Assembly (NCBI GenBank): GCA_030426345.1
Contig: JAUHYU010000032.1
Location: 1 to 50,245, forward strand
DNA from: Bacteroidia bacterium
Lineage (GTDB): Bacteria > Bacteroidota > Bacteroidia > Cytophagales > Cyclobacteriaceae
DNA: 50,245 bases
Direction of reading: 5' to 3'
The translations under genes and the position numbers were made by a program. This document shows positions 1 through 8,470 of the stretch, piece after piece (position 1 is the first letter of the stretch; every line of letters begins with the position of its first letter). The notes below the pieces were generated by a model. The model made no database searches and had not been told where the DNA came from. It saw only the letters and a list, made by a program, of their open reading frames with translations.

Positions 1-72
1 TTGAAAAATGCATTCAACTTTTAGTCGCTTCTGTTTCACGGATCGATGGTTTTGATTGGAGTCATTAACAAC

Positions 73-110
73 AAAAACCCTCCAAAATCCATGGATTTTG
101 GAGGGTTTTT
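73..110. terminator. Perfect palindromic terminator with AAATCCATGGATTT core
   Basis: A 38-bp perfect inverted repeat with no unpaired loop: an A-tract, CCCTCC, the core AAAATCCATGGATTTT, GGAGGG, a T-tract. It lies about 50 bp past the end of the DUF1080 gene on the minus strand, and its symmetry lets it terminate from either side. The core is two head-to-head copies of the dispersed motif AAATCCATG described in the findings. Confidence 0.85.
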
Positions 111-159
111 ACTCTAAAAAAATCCCCTGCAGAGAGAACAGGGGATTTAGTCATGTTTT

Positions 160-768
160 TTACAATTCCTTTACTTTCAATTTTCTCCATTTTACTTTAA
201 TACCTCCACCGTCATGGATTTGAAGGGCTATTGAGCCTGTCGCCTGACCGATTTTGTCATCGGTCAATGTGACCATCTCAGTGCCGTTGATCCAGGTAGT
301 AACTGTGCCACCCACGGCGCGGACTTTCATTTTGTTCCAAGCATTGGCTTTTTGAGCTTTGTCCTTTTCCTTGTCAGGCTTGATCAACCAGCCTCTGCCA
401 TAACTTTCGTAAATTCCACCAGTTTCCCCTCCTTTAGGTTCTACCTCGGCTTGCCATCCTGTGATCTTTGTCCCCTCTATCGACGAGCGGATAAATACCC
501 CACTATTTCCATTGGCAAGGAGGAAAAACTCCAGTTCTACTTCAAAATCCTTGTACTGCTTTTCCGTTGCTAGATAGCCATAAGCCTTGTCCGGCCCGCT
601 TTCGCAGATGAGTTCCCCATTTTCCACATACCATTTTTCCGTGCCATAAATTTTCCATCCGTCTAGATTTTTACCATTGAATATGGACTTCTTTTGGCCA
701 AAGGAAGTGAAAGCAATGAGTAGAAATACGATAAGAACTAGTGCTGTTTTACTGTTTGTATTTTGCAT
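160..768 (-). CDS. Secreted DUF1080 (3-keto-disaccharide hydrolase-like) protein
   Basis: A 202-residue exported protein. Residues 1-24 form a signal peptide ending near SFG-Q. The rest is a single DUF1080 domain (Pfam 3-keto-disaccharide hydrolase, a concanavalin-like beta sandwich): the opening IFNGKNLDGWKI, then WYVENGELIC, a central NSGVFIRS, and the end IALQIHDGGGIKVKWRKLKVKEL are family hallmarks. Family members act on, or bind, oxidised disaccharides and other glycans in the periplasm or outside the cell; the substrate cannot be read from sequence. It starts 3 bp after the stop of the lipoprotein gene upstream, so the two are probably co-transcribed. One copy of the AAATCCATG motif is in the codons for QIHD. 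The family call is firm, the enzymatic role is not. Confidence 0.85.
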   Translation of the reverse strand: MQNTNSKTALVLIVFLLIAFTSFGQKKSIFNGKNLDGWKIYGTEKWYVENGELICESGPDKAYGYLATEKQYKDFEVELEFFLLANGNSGVFIRSSIEGTKITGWQAEVEPKGGETGGIYESYGRGWLIKPDKEKDKAQKANAWNKMKVRAVGGTVTTWINGTEMVTLTDDKIGQATGSIALQIHDGGGIKVKWRKLKVKEL

Positions 769-771
769 GAT

Positions 772-1206
772 TTATTTGTTTAAGAGTTTTTCTGCGTTTG
801 TCAATGCCTCAGAAGTTGTTTTACCAACCTTTTCTATTTTAGTTTTTTGATCATTCAAGTAGTCCATAATTTCTTTTTCTGTCATGTCTTCAAATTCCGG
901 GTTAAATTGATGCATCCAGTTCATCATTTCGTCATTTGAAATTTCCAGATCTTTTACTGTTTTTTTCAATGATTCTATGGATTCTACGTTTTGATCCGCT
1001 CCTTCCGCAATCAAAGTATCCATCTTTTGACTTAATTGCTTTTTGTATTTCATGATGTCTCCCATTTTTGGCATTATTTCATCATGAATAGCTATTACCT
1101 TATCATAAAGCAAATCTTTAGCACTTTTCTTCTTTTCTCCACACGACACCACCGAAATAATTGTCAGTAGTAAAAAAATCGGAAATAGGCTTTTCATTGT
1201 ATTCAT
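772..1206 (-). CDS. Small helical lipoprotein of unknown function
   Basis: 144 residues. A hydrophobic N-terminus ends in a lipobox-like SVVSC (Cys22), so this is probably a lipoprotein. The mature part is highly charged and helical, with long stretches rich in Lys, Glu and Met and coiled-coil-like character. Similar small Bacteroidota lipoproteins are sometimes annotated as viral A-type inclusion protein, a name without functional meaning. It starts 41 bp after murI and ends 3 bp before the DUF1080 gene, suggesting an operon. The start could be Met1 or Met4. No function is proposed. Confidence 0.75.
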   Translation of the reverse strand: MNTMKSLFPIFLLLTIISVVSCGEKKKSAKDLLYDKVIAIHDEIMPKMGDIMKYKKQLSQKMDTLIAEGADQNVESIESLKKTVKDLEISNDEMMNWMHQFNPEFEDMTEKEIMDYLNDQKTKIEKVGKTTSEALTNAEKLLNK

Positions 1207-1247
1207 ATTTTATTTGAATTTAGTAAATATGGTTGAGAGATATTGAT

Positions 1248-2057
1248 TCATTCCCAAAGTTTATGATTTTCTAAGTGAACCTGGCTTCCAAAAAATAGTT
1301 TCGTCAATTCTTCGAAAGAACTCGTATAGTCAGACACCATAAATTTATTTACAGATTTTGCCGAAGTATTGATCAGTAAATGGTATTCCAAATAGGCCTT
1401 GAGCGATGCTGCAACCGTTTCCGAAGAATCAATCACTGTCACCTGACCATCATAAAAATGCTCCACTTGTTCCTTGATCAACGGATAATGAGTACACCCC
1501 AAAATCAATGCTTGAATATTTTGGAGCATTGGTTTTTTGAGGTATTCGTTGATGATATCTTGGCTAATTGTTCCTTGCAGAAATCCTTCTTCAATCATAG
1601 GAACGAGCAATGGAGTGGCGAGAGAATTCAGCTTAAGACCATTTCCCAACCCCTCAATTTTTTTAGCATATACCTCCGATCCCACGGTTTGTTTGGTGCC
1701 GATTAATCCAATTTCCGCATTGTGATAAGTCTCTCTGATATAGTTCACGACAGGTTCAATGACGTTGAAAACCTTGGCTCGTGAACCAACATATTCTTTT
1801 ACTAAATCGGTAGCAGCCGCACTGGCAGAATTACATGCAATAAGGATGACCTTGCATTTTCGCTGAAGGAATACATCACAAATTTTGATGGAATAAGCCT
1901 GAATCGCTGCTGTAGATTTATCACCATATGGCAAATGGGCAGTATCGCCAAAGTAAATAATATTTTCTTTTGGCATCAGTTGATGAACTGCTTTGGCTAC
2001 GGTCAAACCACCGATTCCACTATCAAAAATACCTATAGGTTCAGAGGCGTTAGCCAT
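1248..2057 (-). CDS. murI: Glutamate racemase
   Basis: 269 residues from the ATG at 2057; an upstream in-frame start would add 11 unrelated residues, and MANASEPIGIFDSGIGGLTV fits the family start. The enzyme interconverts L- and D-glutamate without cofactor, supplying D-glutamate for peptidoglycan in the cytoplasm. Both catalytic cysteines are visible, in ACNSASAAAT and in LGCTHYPL, along with the N-terminal FDSGIGGLT and YFGDTAHLPYG motifs. Length is normal for MurI. It leads the murI, lipoprotein, DUF1080 run. Confidence 0.96.
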   Translation of the reverse strand: MANASEPIGIFDSGIGGLTVAKAVHQLMPKENIIYFGDTAHLPYGDKSTAAIQAYSIKICDVFLQRKCKVILIACNSASAAATDLVKEYVGSRAKVFNVIEPVVNYIRETYHNAEIGLIGTKQTVGSEVYAKKIEGLGNGLKLNSLATPLLVPMIEEGFLQGTISQDIINEYLKKPMLQNIQALILGCTHYPLIKEQVEHFYDGQVTVIDSSETVAASLKAYLEYHLLINTSAKSVNKFMVSDYTSSFEELTKLFFGSQVHLENHKLWE

Positions 2058-2075
2058 AAATTTTATTGATATAAA

Positions 2076-2107
2076 AAAAGCTCCATGCAATTCTTGTATG
2101 GAGCTGT
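2076..2107 (-). terminator. Terminator of the xyl operon
   Basis: The 8-bp stem AGCTCCAT / ATGGAGCT encloses an 11-nt loop and, read on the minus strand, runs into a T-tract. It sits just past the xylA stop and just upstream of murI, so it separates the two transcripts. Confidence 0.75.
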
Positions 2108-2127
2108 AAAATTAAAAATTATATTTT

Positions 2128-3444
2128 CTAAATATACTGATTTATGATATTCTCAAAGTGTTCTTGCTTGCCACTGATTTGCTTTGGCTCGCCTGTCTCT
2201 ATCGCATAGGCTCTCAAATCCTCCAAACTCAATTTACCTTTTTCAAATTCAGCTCCTTTACCCGAATCAAAAGATGCATACCTTTCAGAGCGCAATTTTT
2301 TGTAATCCGACTTTTCCAATACATCTGAAGCGATCAATACCCCTCTGGCAAAAGCGTCCATTCCACCGATATGAGCCAGAAAAATGTCCTCCAAATCCGT
2401 GGAATTCCTTCTGGTCTTTGCATCAAAATTGACACCTCCTGTAGTGAATCCTCCAGCCTCAAGAATTACTAGCATGGTTTCGGCCAATTCAAAAAGATTG
2501 ATTGGAAATTGGTCCGTGTCCCAACCATTTTGATAATCGCCACGATTGGCGTCAATGCTACCTAAAAGGCCTGCATCTGCCGCCACCTGCAATTCGTGTT
2601 GGAAAGTATGCCCGGCAAGTGTAGCGTGGTTCACTTCCAAATTCAGTTTAAAATCCTTCTCTAATCCATACTCCTTAAGGAAGCCAATTACCGTTGCTGC
2701 ATCAAAGTCATATTGGTGCTTGGTTGGCTCCATAGGCTTTGGCTCTATGAGAAAAGTGCCTTTAAATCCATGCTTTCTACCGTAATCGCGTGCAGTAGTC
2801 AGAAATTGGCCAAGATGTTCTACTTCTCTTTTCATGTTGGTATTGAGCAGTGACATGTAGCCTTCACGACCACCCCAGAATACATAATTTTCTCCGCCTA
2901 GTTCTATCGTAGCATCAATGGCATTTTTTACCTGTGTTCCTGCCCAAGCCAGTGCTGTGAAGTCAGGGTTGGTAGATGCGCCATTCATATATCTTGGATT
3001 AGAAAATACATTGGCAGTGCCCCAAAGCAGTTTTATACCCGATTCCGCTTGCTTGGATTTCGCATAATCAACAATTGTCTGGAGCCTCTTTTCAGATTCT
3101 GCGATAGAGCTTCCTTCTTCAATCAGGTCAAAATCGTGAAAACAATAATACGGTGCGCCGATTTTAGTGAAGAATTCAAAAGCAGCGTCCATTTTATTCT
3201 TGGCACGTTTTTCTGCACTATCGGCAGCATCCCATGGAAATTTTTTGGTTCCAGGGCCAAATGGATCATTACCTGTGCCACAGAACGTATGCCAGTAGGC
3301 AATGGCAAACCTGAAATACTCTTTCATGGTTTTGCCTCCGGGCAGTTTGCGGTTTTCGTCGTAGTACTTAAAAGCAAAAGGATTGGTAGAATCCTTGCCT
3401 TCAAACTTTATTTTATCCACTGATGGGAAATAAGAATTGCTCAT
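2128..3444 (-). CDS. xylA: Xylose isomerase
   Basis: 438 residues, the normal length of the long (class II) bacterial xylose isomerases. It converts D-xylose to D-xylulose in the cytoplasm with two divalent metal ions. The sequence shows the catalytic histidine region [12 protein letters not shown] (His103), FWGGREGY, the metal-binding [18 protein letters not shown] (Glu234, Lys236), [14 protein letters not shown], and the C-terminal [13 protein letters not shown]. It follows xylB by 11 bp in one operon. The AAATCCATG motif occurs on the opposite strand at 2764-2772, in the codons for HGF. Confidence 0.97.
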   Translation of the reverse strand: MSNSYFPSVDKIKFEGKDSTNPFAFKYYDENRKLPGGKTMKEYFRFAIAYWHTFCGTGNDPFGPGTKKFPWDAADSAEKRAKNKMDAAFEFFTKIGAPYYCFHDFDLIEEGSSIAESEKRLQTIVDYAKSKQAESGIKLLWGTANVFSNPRYMNGASTNPDFTALAWAGTQVKNAIDATIELGGENYVFWGGREGYMSLLNTNMKREVEHLGQFLTTARDYGRKHGFKGTFLIEPKPMEPTKHQYDFDAATVIGFLKEYGLEKDFKLNLEVNHATLAGHTFQHELQVAADAGLLGSIDANRGDYQNGWDTDQFPINLFELAETMLVILEAGGFTTGGVNFDAKTRRNSTDLEDIFLAHIGGMDAFARGVLIASDVLEKSDYKKLRSERYASFDSGKGAEFEKGKLSLEDLRAYAIETGEPKQISGKQEHFENIINQYI

Positions 3445-3455
3445 AGTTTTATAAT

Positions 3456-4928
3456 TTAAATGTTAAGATTTTTTAACCAGTTTTCATACGCATCTTCATA
3501 AGCGCCAAATAAAGCTGGACTTGGTTCTACAGTTTCTATGGATTTTAGACCCTTAAAAGCCTCTTCGTAGTTGGCATATACCTTTGAGCCTATACCTGCG
3601 CCTCTTGCAGCACCTTGGGCTCCGTCGGTATTATATAATTCTAACTTGGCACAGGTGACATTCGCGAATGCCTCACGAAATAGTGGGCTGAGAAACATAT
3701 TGGCATGACCGGCACGGATTGTATTTATTTCCATTCCCATTTCCTTCATGATATTGAAGCCGTAGTTGAGTGCGAATACAATACCTTCTTGCCCCGCCCT
3801 CAGGATATGTGATTGATTGTGCCTGTTGAAGTTGAGACCGGAAAGTCGCGCCCCGGTATCGTTATTTTCCATGATGCGTTCTGCACCATTTCCAAAAGGT
3901 ATGAATGACAACCCGTCTGCTCCGATTGGAGCCTGCATTGCCATTTCATTCATATCATCGTAAGTTGCTCCTTCCACTAGGTTTTTTTGCAACCAACTGT
4001 TCAATATGCCAGTGCCGTTGACACACAACAAGACACCATACCGCTCTTTCTTTTTAGCATGGTTCACATGTACAAAAGTATTTACCCTTGAGAGCGGATC
4101 ATGCTCCGGAGTTTCCATGATGCCATAAATCACGCCGCTGGTTCCGGCGGTAGCCGCTACCTCCCCGGCATTGAGCACGTTAAGTGAAAATGCATTGTTG
4201 GGTTGGTCTCCAGCACGATAACAGATTTTTGTGCCTTCAGAGAGACCCAGTTCTTTGGCAGCTTTTGCAGTGAGCTGGCCTTGTGCAGAAAAAGTATCGA
4301 CAATATCAGGCAAAATGTTAGGGTCGATTCCATAATAGGAAAGCAACTTATCGGCCACAGATTTTGACCTGAAATCCCAGAATATTCCCTCTGACAATCC
4401 TGATGTAGTCGTGTTGATTTCCCCCGTCATTTTCATCGCCACATAATCACCGGGAAGCATAGCTTTATATATCCGCTCATAGGTTTCCGGCTCGTTGTCC
4501 TTTACCCATTTCAGTTTTGAGGCGGTAAAATTGCCTGGAGAGTTCAAATAATTTTCAAGGCAAAATTCGCCTCCCAGATCATGAAAAGCTTTTTTTCCTA
4601 TTTCTACGGCACGACTGTCACACCAGATAATCGATGGTCGCAATACATTTTGCTCTTCATCTACCAATACGAGCCCGTGCATCTGGTAAGAAATGCCGAT
4701 AGCTTGGATGCGGTCTTTTGGCGTGCGGCTTTTAAGCAATAATTCCTGGGTAGCATTTTTGATATTTGTCCACCAGTCGTCCGGTTTTTGCTCTGCCCAA
4801 CCCGGCTTTTTGGAGATCATCGACATCTCTTGTTTTGGGTAGGTGGCAGATGCCACGACTTCACCGGTTTGCGCTCGGATCAGTGTTGCCTTGATAGACG
4901 AACTCCCGAGATCATATCCTAGTAGCAT
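3456..4928 (-). CDS. xylB: Xylulokinase (FGGY family)
   Basis: 490 residues. It phosphorylates D-xylulose to D-xylulose 5-phosphate, feeding the pentose phosphate pathway. The N-terminal FGGY domain opens with [17 protein letters not shown], and [12 protein letters not shown] follows; the C-terminal ATP-binding domain carries [15 protein letters not shown] and the [10 protein letters not shown] segment. Neighbouring xylA identifies the substrate, since FGGY kinases are hard to separate by sequence alone. It is the promoter-proximal gene of xylBA and is divergent from the Nudix-type regulator at 5106, across a 177-bp gap that carries an operator-like repeat. Confidence 0.95.
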   Translation of the reverse strand: MLLGYDLGSSSIKATLIRAQTGEVVASATYPKQEMSMISKKPGWAEQKPDDWWTNIKNATQELLLKSRTPKDRIQAIGISYQMHGLVLVDEEQNVLRPSIIWCDSRAVEIGKKAFHDLGGEFCLENYLNSPGNFTASKLKWVKDNEPETYERIYKAMLPGDYVAMKMTGEINTTTSGLSEGIFWDFRSKSVADKLLSYYGIDPNILPDIVDTFSAQGQLTAKAAKELGLSEGTKICYRAGDQPNNAFSLNVLNAGEVAATAGTSGVIYGIMETPEHDPLSRVNTFVHVNHAKKKERYGVLLCVNGTGILNSWLQKNLVEGATYDDMNEMAMQAPIGADGLSFIPFGNGAERIMENNDTGARLSGLNFNRHNQSHILRAGQEGIVFALNYGFNIMKEMGMEINTIRAGHANMFLSPLFREAFANVTCAKLELYNTDGAQGAARGAGIGSKVYANYEEAFKGLKSIETVEPSPALFGAYEDAYENWLKNLNI

Positions 4929-4952
4929 ATAATTTTGGTTTAGAATTAATTG

Positions 4953-4990
4953 TAAATATATGGATTATAATGATATAGTCAACATGACTA
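4953..4990 (-). promoter_or_regulatory. xylBA promoter with overlapping operator-like inverted repeat
   Basis: TAGTCA-ACA-TGACTA at 4976-4990 is a perfect 6-3-6 inverted repeat in the gap between xylB and the divergent Nudix-type regulator. Read on the minus strand, TTG at 4982-4980 and TATATTTA at 4960-4953 are separated by 19 nt and resemble the Bacteroidota -33 / -7 elements, so the repeat covers the -33 element. This arrangement suits repression of xylBA by the neighbouring regulator. The repeat is seen; its role is inferred. Confidence 0.55.
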
Positions 4991-5105
4991 CAAGTTAAAT
5001 GTGTTTTGCTGTTAATTATAATTTTTATTCCTTAAAATTGATGGATTTTCTATGCTTTTACCAAGCCATGGAAATCCAAATGCTTTTTATTGATTAAATA
5101 TAAGT

Positions 5106-5810
5106 ATGTCTGTACATAATCCTCAACAATTTTCTGACAACATCATTGAAGACCTGTCAATCGATTGTATCATTTTTGGATTTCAGGAGTCGCAGTTACA
5201 TGTGATGCTGGTACAGCATGCAGATGGGTTGATAAAAGATCAATGGGCATTGCCCGGCGGGTTTGTCACTTATAATGAAAATATAGATGCTGCTGCTCAT
5301 CGAGTATTAAAGGATTTGACGGGAGTGAGGGATATTTATTTGGAGCAGTTGAAGGCGTTTGGTGATGCAGACCGATACCCAACTAAACGGGTGATCACCA
5401 TTGCCTACTATGCATTGACCAAACCGGAAAACTATGAATTGATACCAGGTTTTACTGCTTCCGATGTCAGGTGGTTTAATATTGAGGACATTGGGAAACT
5501 ACCGTATGACCATGGAAAAATATTGGTTTTTGCCTGGGAAAACTTGAAGAGAAAGGTAAAGCACGAGCCGATAGGTTTCAATCTATTGCCACAAAAATTT
5601 ACGCTTCTTCAGCTGCAAGAGCTTTATGAAGCAATTTTAGAAGTGAAGCTTGACAAGCCCAACTTCAGGCGTAAGATTATGAAAATGGACCTATTGATCC
5701 GTTGCAATGAAAAGCAAAAGGGAGTTTCTCACCGTGCTGCTAATCTATATCGGTTTGACAAGCAGGTATACGACAGGATAAAAAAAGAAGGGTTTATTTT
5801 TGAGTTTTGA
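5106..5810 (+). CDS. NrtR-type regulator (degenerate Nudix + winged helix), probable xylose regulator
   Basis: 234 residues. Residues about 15-145 form a Nudix fold (WALPGGFVTYNENIDAAAHRVLKDLTGV), but the Nudix box is degenerate: the REUxEExGU part reads RVLKDLTG, lacking the paired catalytic glutamates, so hydrolysis is unlikely. Residues about 155-234 form the winged-helix DNA-binding domain typical of NrtR proteins (FTLLQLQELYEAIL, then NFRRKIMKMDLL). In Bacteroidota, NrtR-family proteins have been recruited as sugar-responsive regulators, the arabinose regulator AraR of Bacteroides being the described case. Divergence from xylBA suggests this one senses xylose or a derivative. Family is firm; ligand is inferred from position. 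Confidence 0.85.
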   Translation: MSVHNPQQFSDNIIEDLSIDCIIFGFQESQLHVMLVQHADGLIKDQWALPGGFVTYNENIDAAAHRVLKDLTGVRDIYLEQLKAFGDADRYPTKRVITIAYYALTKPENYELIPGFTASDVRWFNIEDIGKLPYDHGKILVFAWENLKRKVKHEPIGFNLLPQKFTLLQLQELYEAILEVKLDKPNFRRKIMKMDLLIRCNEKQKGVSHRAANLYRFDKQVYDRIKKEGFIFEF

Positions 5811-5871
5811 CTGATAATAGAAATAAGGCAACGCAGGTTAATCTATTCCCTATAGCCCTAGAAAGCTTCCT

Positions 5872-5888
5872 AAATCCATGATTTTGGA
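5872..5888. repeat. Intergenic copy of the AAATCCATG motif between convergent genes
   Basis: AAATCCATG followed by ATTTTGG lies midway between the converging ends of the regulator (5810) and ffh (5919). It is close to, but not quite, the facing-pair palindrome seen at 73-110, because CCATGATTTT replaces CCATGGATTTT. It may be a decayed or incomplete terminator pair. Confidence 0.5.
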
Positions 5889-5918
5889 ACTATAATAACC
5901 GTAAAAGAGTAGTTTAGT

Positions 5919-7250
5919 CTACTTACCAAATGGATTAATATTGGCCAATGCACGTTTTCCCCCGCCCATTTTGTTCATGGTTTTCATTAGCTTTCTCATG
6001 TCTGCAAATTGCTTCATCAGGCTGTTAACTTGTTGAATTGTCGTTCCACTTCCTTTGGCGATTCGCTTTCTTCGGCTGCCATCGATCAAATCAGGGTTTT
6101 CTCTTTCCTTCATAGTCATAGACTTGATGATTGCTTCTATGGGTTTAAAAGATTCATCATCCACATCGAGGCCTTTCATAGCTTTGCCCATGCCGGGGAT
6201 CATGCCGATAAGATCTTTGATATTCCCCATTTTTTTAATCTGCTCCAGTTGAGAAAGGAAATCATCGAAGTTAAACTGATTTTTGCGAATTTTCTTATTG
6301 AGGCGCATGGCCTCATCCTCATCAAAGTTTTGCTGAGCTCTCTCCACTAAAGAAACCACATCACCCATGCCGAGAATCCGCTGGGCCATACGGTCCGGAT
6401 GGAATACATCAATGGCATCCATCTTCTCCCCGGTACTAATGAATTTTATTGGCTTATCTACCACATTTCGGATAGAAAGGGCTGCACCACCACGGGAATC
6501 ACCATCAAGTTTGGTAAGTACGACACCATCAAAATTCAATCGCTCGTTAAAAGTTTTGGCAGTATTCACAGCATCCTGACCAGTCATGGAATCTACCACA
6601 AACAACGTTTCTGATGGATTTAAGGCGTCTTTTAAGGCAGCAATTTCGTTCATCATCATTTCATCGACTGCCAAACGGCCGGCAGTATCGACGATCACTA
6701 TTTTCTTACCGGTAGCCTTTGCATGTGCAATGGCATTTTTGGCAATTTTCACCGCATCTTTATTTTCCGGTTCGGCATAGACTTCCACTCCTACTTGCTC
6801 TCCCAGCACTTTGAGCTGATCTATCGCTGCTGGCCTATAAATATCACAAGCTGTCAACAGCACCTGCCTTCCTTGCTTTTTCAACATACTCGCCAGTTTT
6901 CCTGTAAAAGTCGTTTTACCGGAACCTTGCAATCCTGAGATCAAAACTACTGCAGGGTCGCCCTTTACATCAATGTCGGCTTTGGTGCCGCCCATGAGTT
7001 CAGCAAGCTTTTCCTGGGTAATTTTAGTTAACAACTGCCCAGGAGAAACAGAGATGAGTACATCTCGGCCCAATGCCTCATTCTTAATATTGTCCGTTAC
7101 TTCTTTAGCAACCTTATAGTTTACATCGGCATCAATCAGTGCACGTCGGATTTCTTTTACCGTCTTTGCAACATTGATTTCTGTAATGCTTCCCTGCCCT
7201 TTAAGGGTCTTAAATGCCTGGTCTAATTTGGTACTTAAATTGTCGAACAT
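5919..7250 (-). CDS. ffh: Signal recognition particle protein Ffh (SRP54)
   Basis: 443 residues from the ATG at 7250, where MFDNLSTKLDQAFKTLKGQG matches the family start; 41 further upstream in-frame residues are not SRP-like. Ffh binds 4.5S RNA and signal sequences and delivers ribosomes to FtsY at the membrane. Visible parts: N domain, G domain with GLQGSGKTTFTGKLA (P loop), DTAGRL and TKLDGDSRGGAALS, then the methionine-rich M domain with MGNIKDLIGMIPGMGK and RKRIAKGSGTTIQQVN. It is convergent with the xylose regulator and appears monocistronic. Confidence 0.97.
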   Translation of the reverse strand: MFDNLSTKLDQAFKTLKGQGSITEINVAKTVKEIRRALIDADVNYKVAKEVTDNIKNEALGRDVLISVSPGQLLTKITQEKLAELMGGTKADIDVKGDPAVVLISGLQGSGKTTFTGKLASMLKKQGRQVLLTACDIYRPAAIDQLKVLGEQVGVEVYAEPENKDAVKIAKNAIAHAKATGKKIVIVDTAGRLAVDEMMMNEIAALKDALNPSETLFVVDSMTGQDAVNTAKTFNERLNFDGVVLTKLDGDSRGGAALSIRNVVDKPIKFISTGEKMDAIDVFHPDRMAQRILGMGDVVSLVERAQQNFDEDEAMRLNKKIRKNQFNFDDFLSQLEQIKKMGNIKDLIGMIPGMGKAMKGLDVDDESFKPIEAIIKSMTMKERENPDLIDGSRRKRIAKGSGTTIQQVNSLMKQFADMRKLMKTMNKMGGGKRALANINPFGK

Positions 7251-7460
7251 ACTGGATAAAATTTGTGCAAAAATAATAGAAATAAATTTATGTGACGGAC
7301 TATTTCTGATGTAAGTCAGGGAAAGTGTCTTTATAAAGGATGGAACTATTTTTCCGTCATTCCTAATCTCCACTATATTTTGTTGGGCGTGACGGCATAA
7401 TTAAGCATATTTTTAAAAGCTCTTCCGCGGAACTTACAACCCTATAAATTATTAATAAGA

Positions 7461-7507
7461 TTTTTTGGATATGTTGTTTTTGATCTTTTACTTTGAAACA
7501 CAAAGTA
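7461..7507 (+). promoter_or_regulatory. Promoter with 19-bp palindromic operator (copy 1)
   Basis: The palindrome TACTTTG-AAACA-CAAAGTA lies at 7489-7507, only 6 bp before the ATG at 7514. Its left arm looks like a -7 element (TAnnTTTG type, one base short), and TTTTTTG at 7461-7467 sits at the right distance to be the -33 element. A protein bound to the palindrome would block the promoter. An identical palindrome precedes creD at 8434. The winged-helix regulator encoded between them is the natural candidate ligand (inference). Confidence 0.7.
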
Positions 7508-7513
7508 CTTTCC

Positions 7514-8131
7514 ATGGAAAAAGAAAAATATATCAGTGACATCAAGGACATTAAAGAAATAATGGAGCGATCCTCAAGATTTATTTCTTTAAGCGGCTAC
7601 TCAGGAGTCGTGGCAGGGATTTTTGCGCTTTGTGCGTCATACCTAGCTTACCAAACTGTCTATACTTCGCAGAGTTATTTGGGATATAGAATGGTAGATT
7701 TGACCGTTGAGTCTATTTGTGCCTTAATACTTATTGCCTGTGGGACATTAATTTTGTCCATTGGTTCAGGGATTTTCTTTACGACGAAGCGGGCCAAACA
7801 AATGAAGCAAAGTCTCTGGGACGTCCAAACCAAGCGGTTATTGATGAATTTGGCCATCCCACTTGTCAGCGGCGGAGTATTGTGCATTATTTTACTCTTT
7901 CAAGGATTTGTTGGGCTGGTAGCACCACTGACATTGATTTTTTATGGATTGGCTTTGGTTAATGCGAGTAAGTACACATTGACAGAAGTCAGAAGTCTGG
8001 GGATTATTGAGATATGTTTGGGGCTATTTGCGACATACTTCATTGGGTATGGGCTTTTATTTTGGGCGGTTGGGTTTGGTGTAATGCACATCATTTATGG
8101 AATAATGATGCATTTGAAATACGAAAAGTGA
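7514..8131 (+). CDS. Six-helix membrane protein of a regulator-CreD module, function unknown
   Basis: 205 residues from the ATG at 7514; a TTG seven codons upstream lies inside the operator palindrome and is not a credible start. After a charged N-terminal stretch (MEKEKYISDIKDIKEIMERSS) there are about six hydrophobic segments, including SGYSGVVAGIFALCASYLAY, a long central pair around ALILIACGTLILSIGSGIFF, and a C-terminal pair ending MHIIYGIMMHLKYEK. No enzymatic motif is seen. Its last codons overlap the GTG start of the HTH_34 regulator (GTGA), so the two are translationally coupled. Proteins like it commonly neighbour this regulator type in Bacteroidota; it may sense or anchor, but its role is unknown. 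Confidence 0.8.
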   Translation: MEKEKYISDIKDIKEIMERSSRFISLSGYSGVVAGIFALCASYLAYQTVYTSQSYLGYRMVDLTVESICALILIACGTLILSIGSGIFFTTKRAKQMKQSLWDVQTKRLLMNLAIPLVSGGVLCIILLFQGFVGLVAPLTLIFYGLALVNASKYTLTEVRSLGIIEICLGLFATYFIGYGLLFWAVGFGVMHIIYGIMMHLKYEK

Positions 8132-8418
8132 AAGAGATACTCAAGGACTTAAATAAAGCATTTGAAAACAAGGTCAGATTAGGAATTATGTCGGCTCTTG
8201 TCGTGAACGATTACATGGATTTTAATTCGTTGAAATCGCTATTGGATGTAACGGATGGGAATCTTGCGAGCCATCTCAAGTCATTGGAAAACCAAACATA
8301 TATCAGGGTGGAAAAAGAATTTTTAGATAGAAAGCCAAATACGAAATATTATGCAACTACAGAAGGAAAATCAGCATTCAAAAAACATCTAGGGGCGCTT
8401 GAGCGTCTATTAAGTTAA
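8128..8418 (+). CDS. Winged-helix transcriptional regulator, HTH_34 type
   Basis: 96 residues from a GTG at 8128 that overlaps the upstream stop as GTGA; the start is chosen because MKEILKDLNKAFENKVRLGIM matches the family N-terminus. The fold is a short MarR/ArsR-like winged helix: KVRLGIMSALVVNDYMDFNSLKSLLDVTDGNLASHLKSLENQTYIRVEKEFLDRKPNTKYYATTEG covers the helix-turn-helix (SLLDVTDGNLASHLKSLE) and the wing. It has no obvious ligand or metal site. It sits between two copies of the same 19-bp palindrome, one before its own operon and one before creD, which points to autoregulation and control of creD. The motif CATGGATTT lies in its codons for MDF. Confidence 0.88.
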   Translation: MKEILKDLNKAFENKVRLGIMSALVVNDYMDFNSLKSLLDVTDGNLASHLKSLENQTYIRVEKEFLDRKPNTKYYATTEGKSAFKKHLGALERLLS

Positions 8419-8433
8419 AAAAATTTATCTACA

Positions 8434-8452
8434 TACTTTGAAACACAAAGTA
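8434..8452 (+). promoter_or_regulatory. 19-bp palindromic operator (copy 2) upstream of creD
   Basis: TACTTTG-AAACA-CAAAGTA, identical to the copy at 7489-7507; identity continues for four more bases (CTTT). It lies 16 bp after the regulator stop and 18 bp before the creD ATG at 8471. A matching -33 element is less clear here than at copy 1. Confidence 0.7.
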
Positions 8453-8470
8453 CTTTTAAAAAACAAAACT

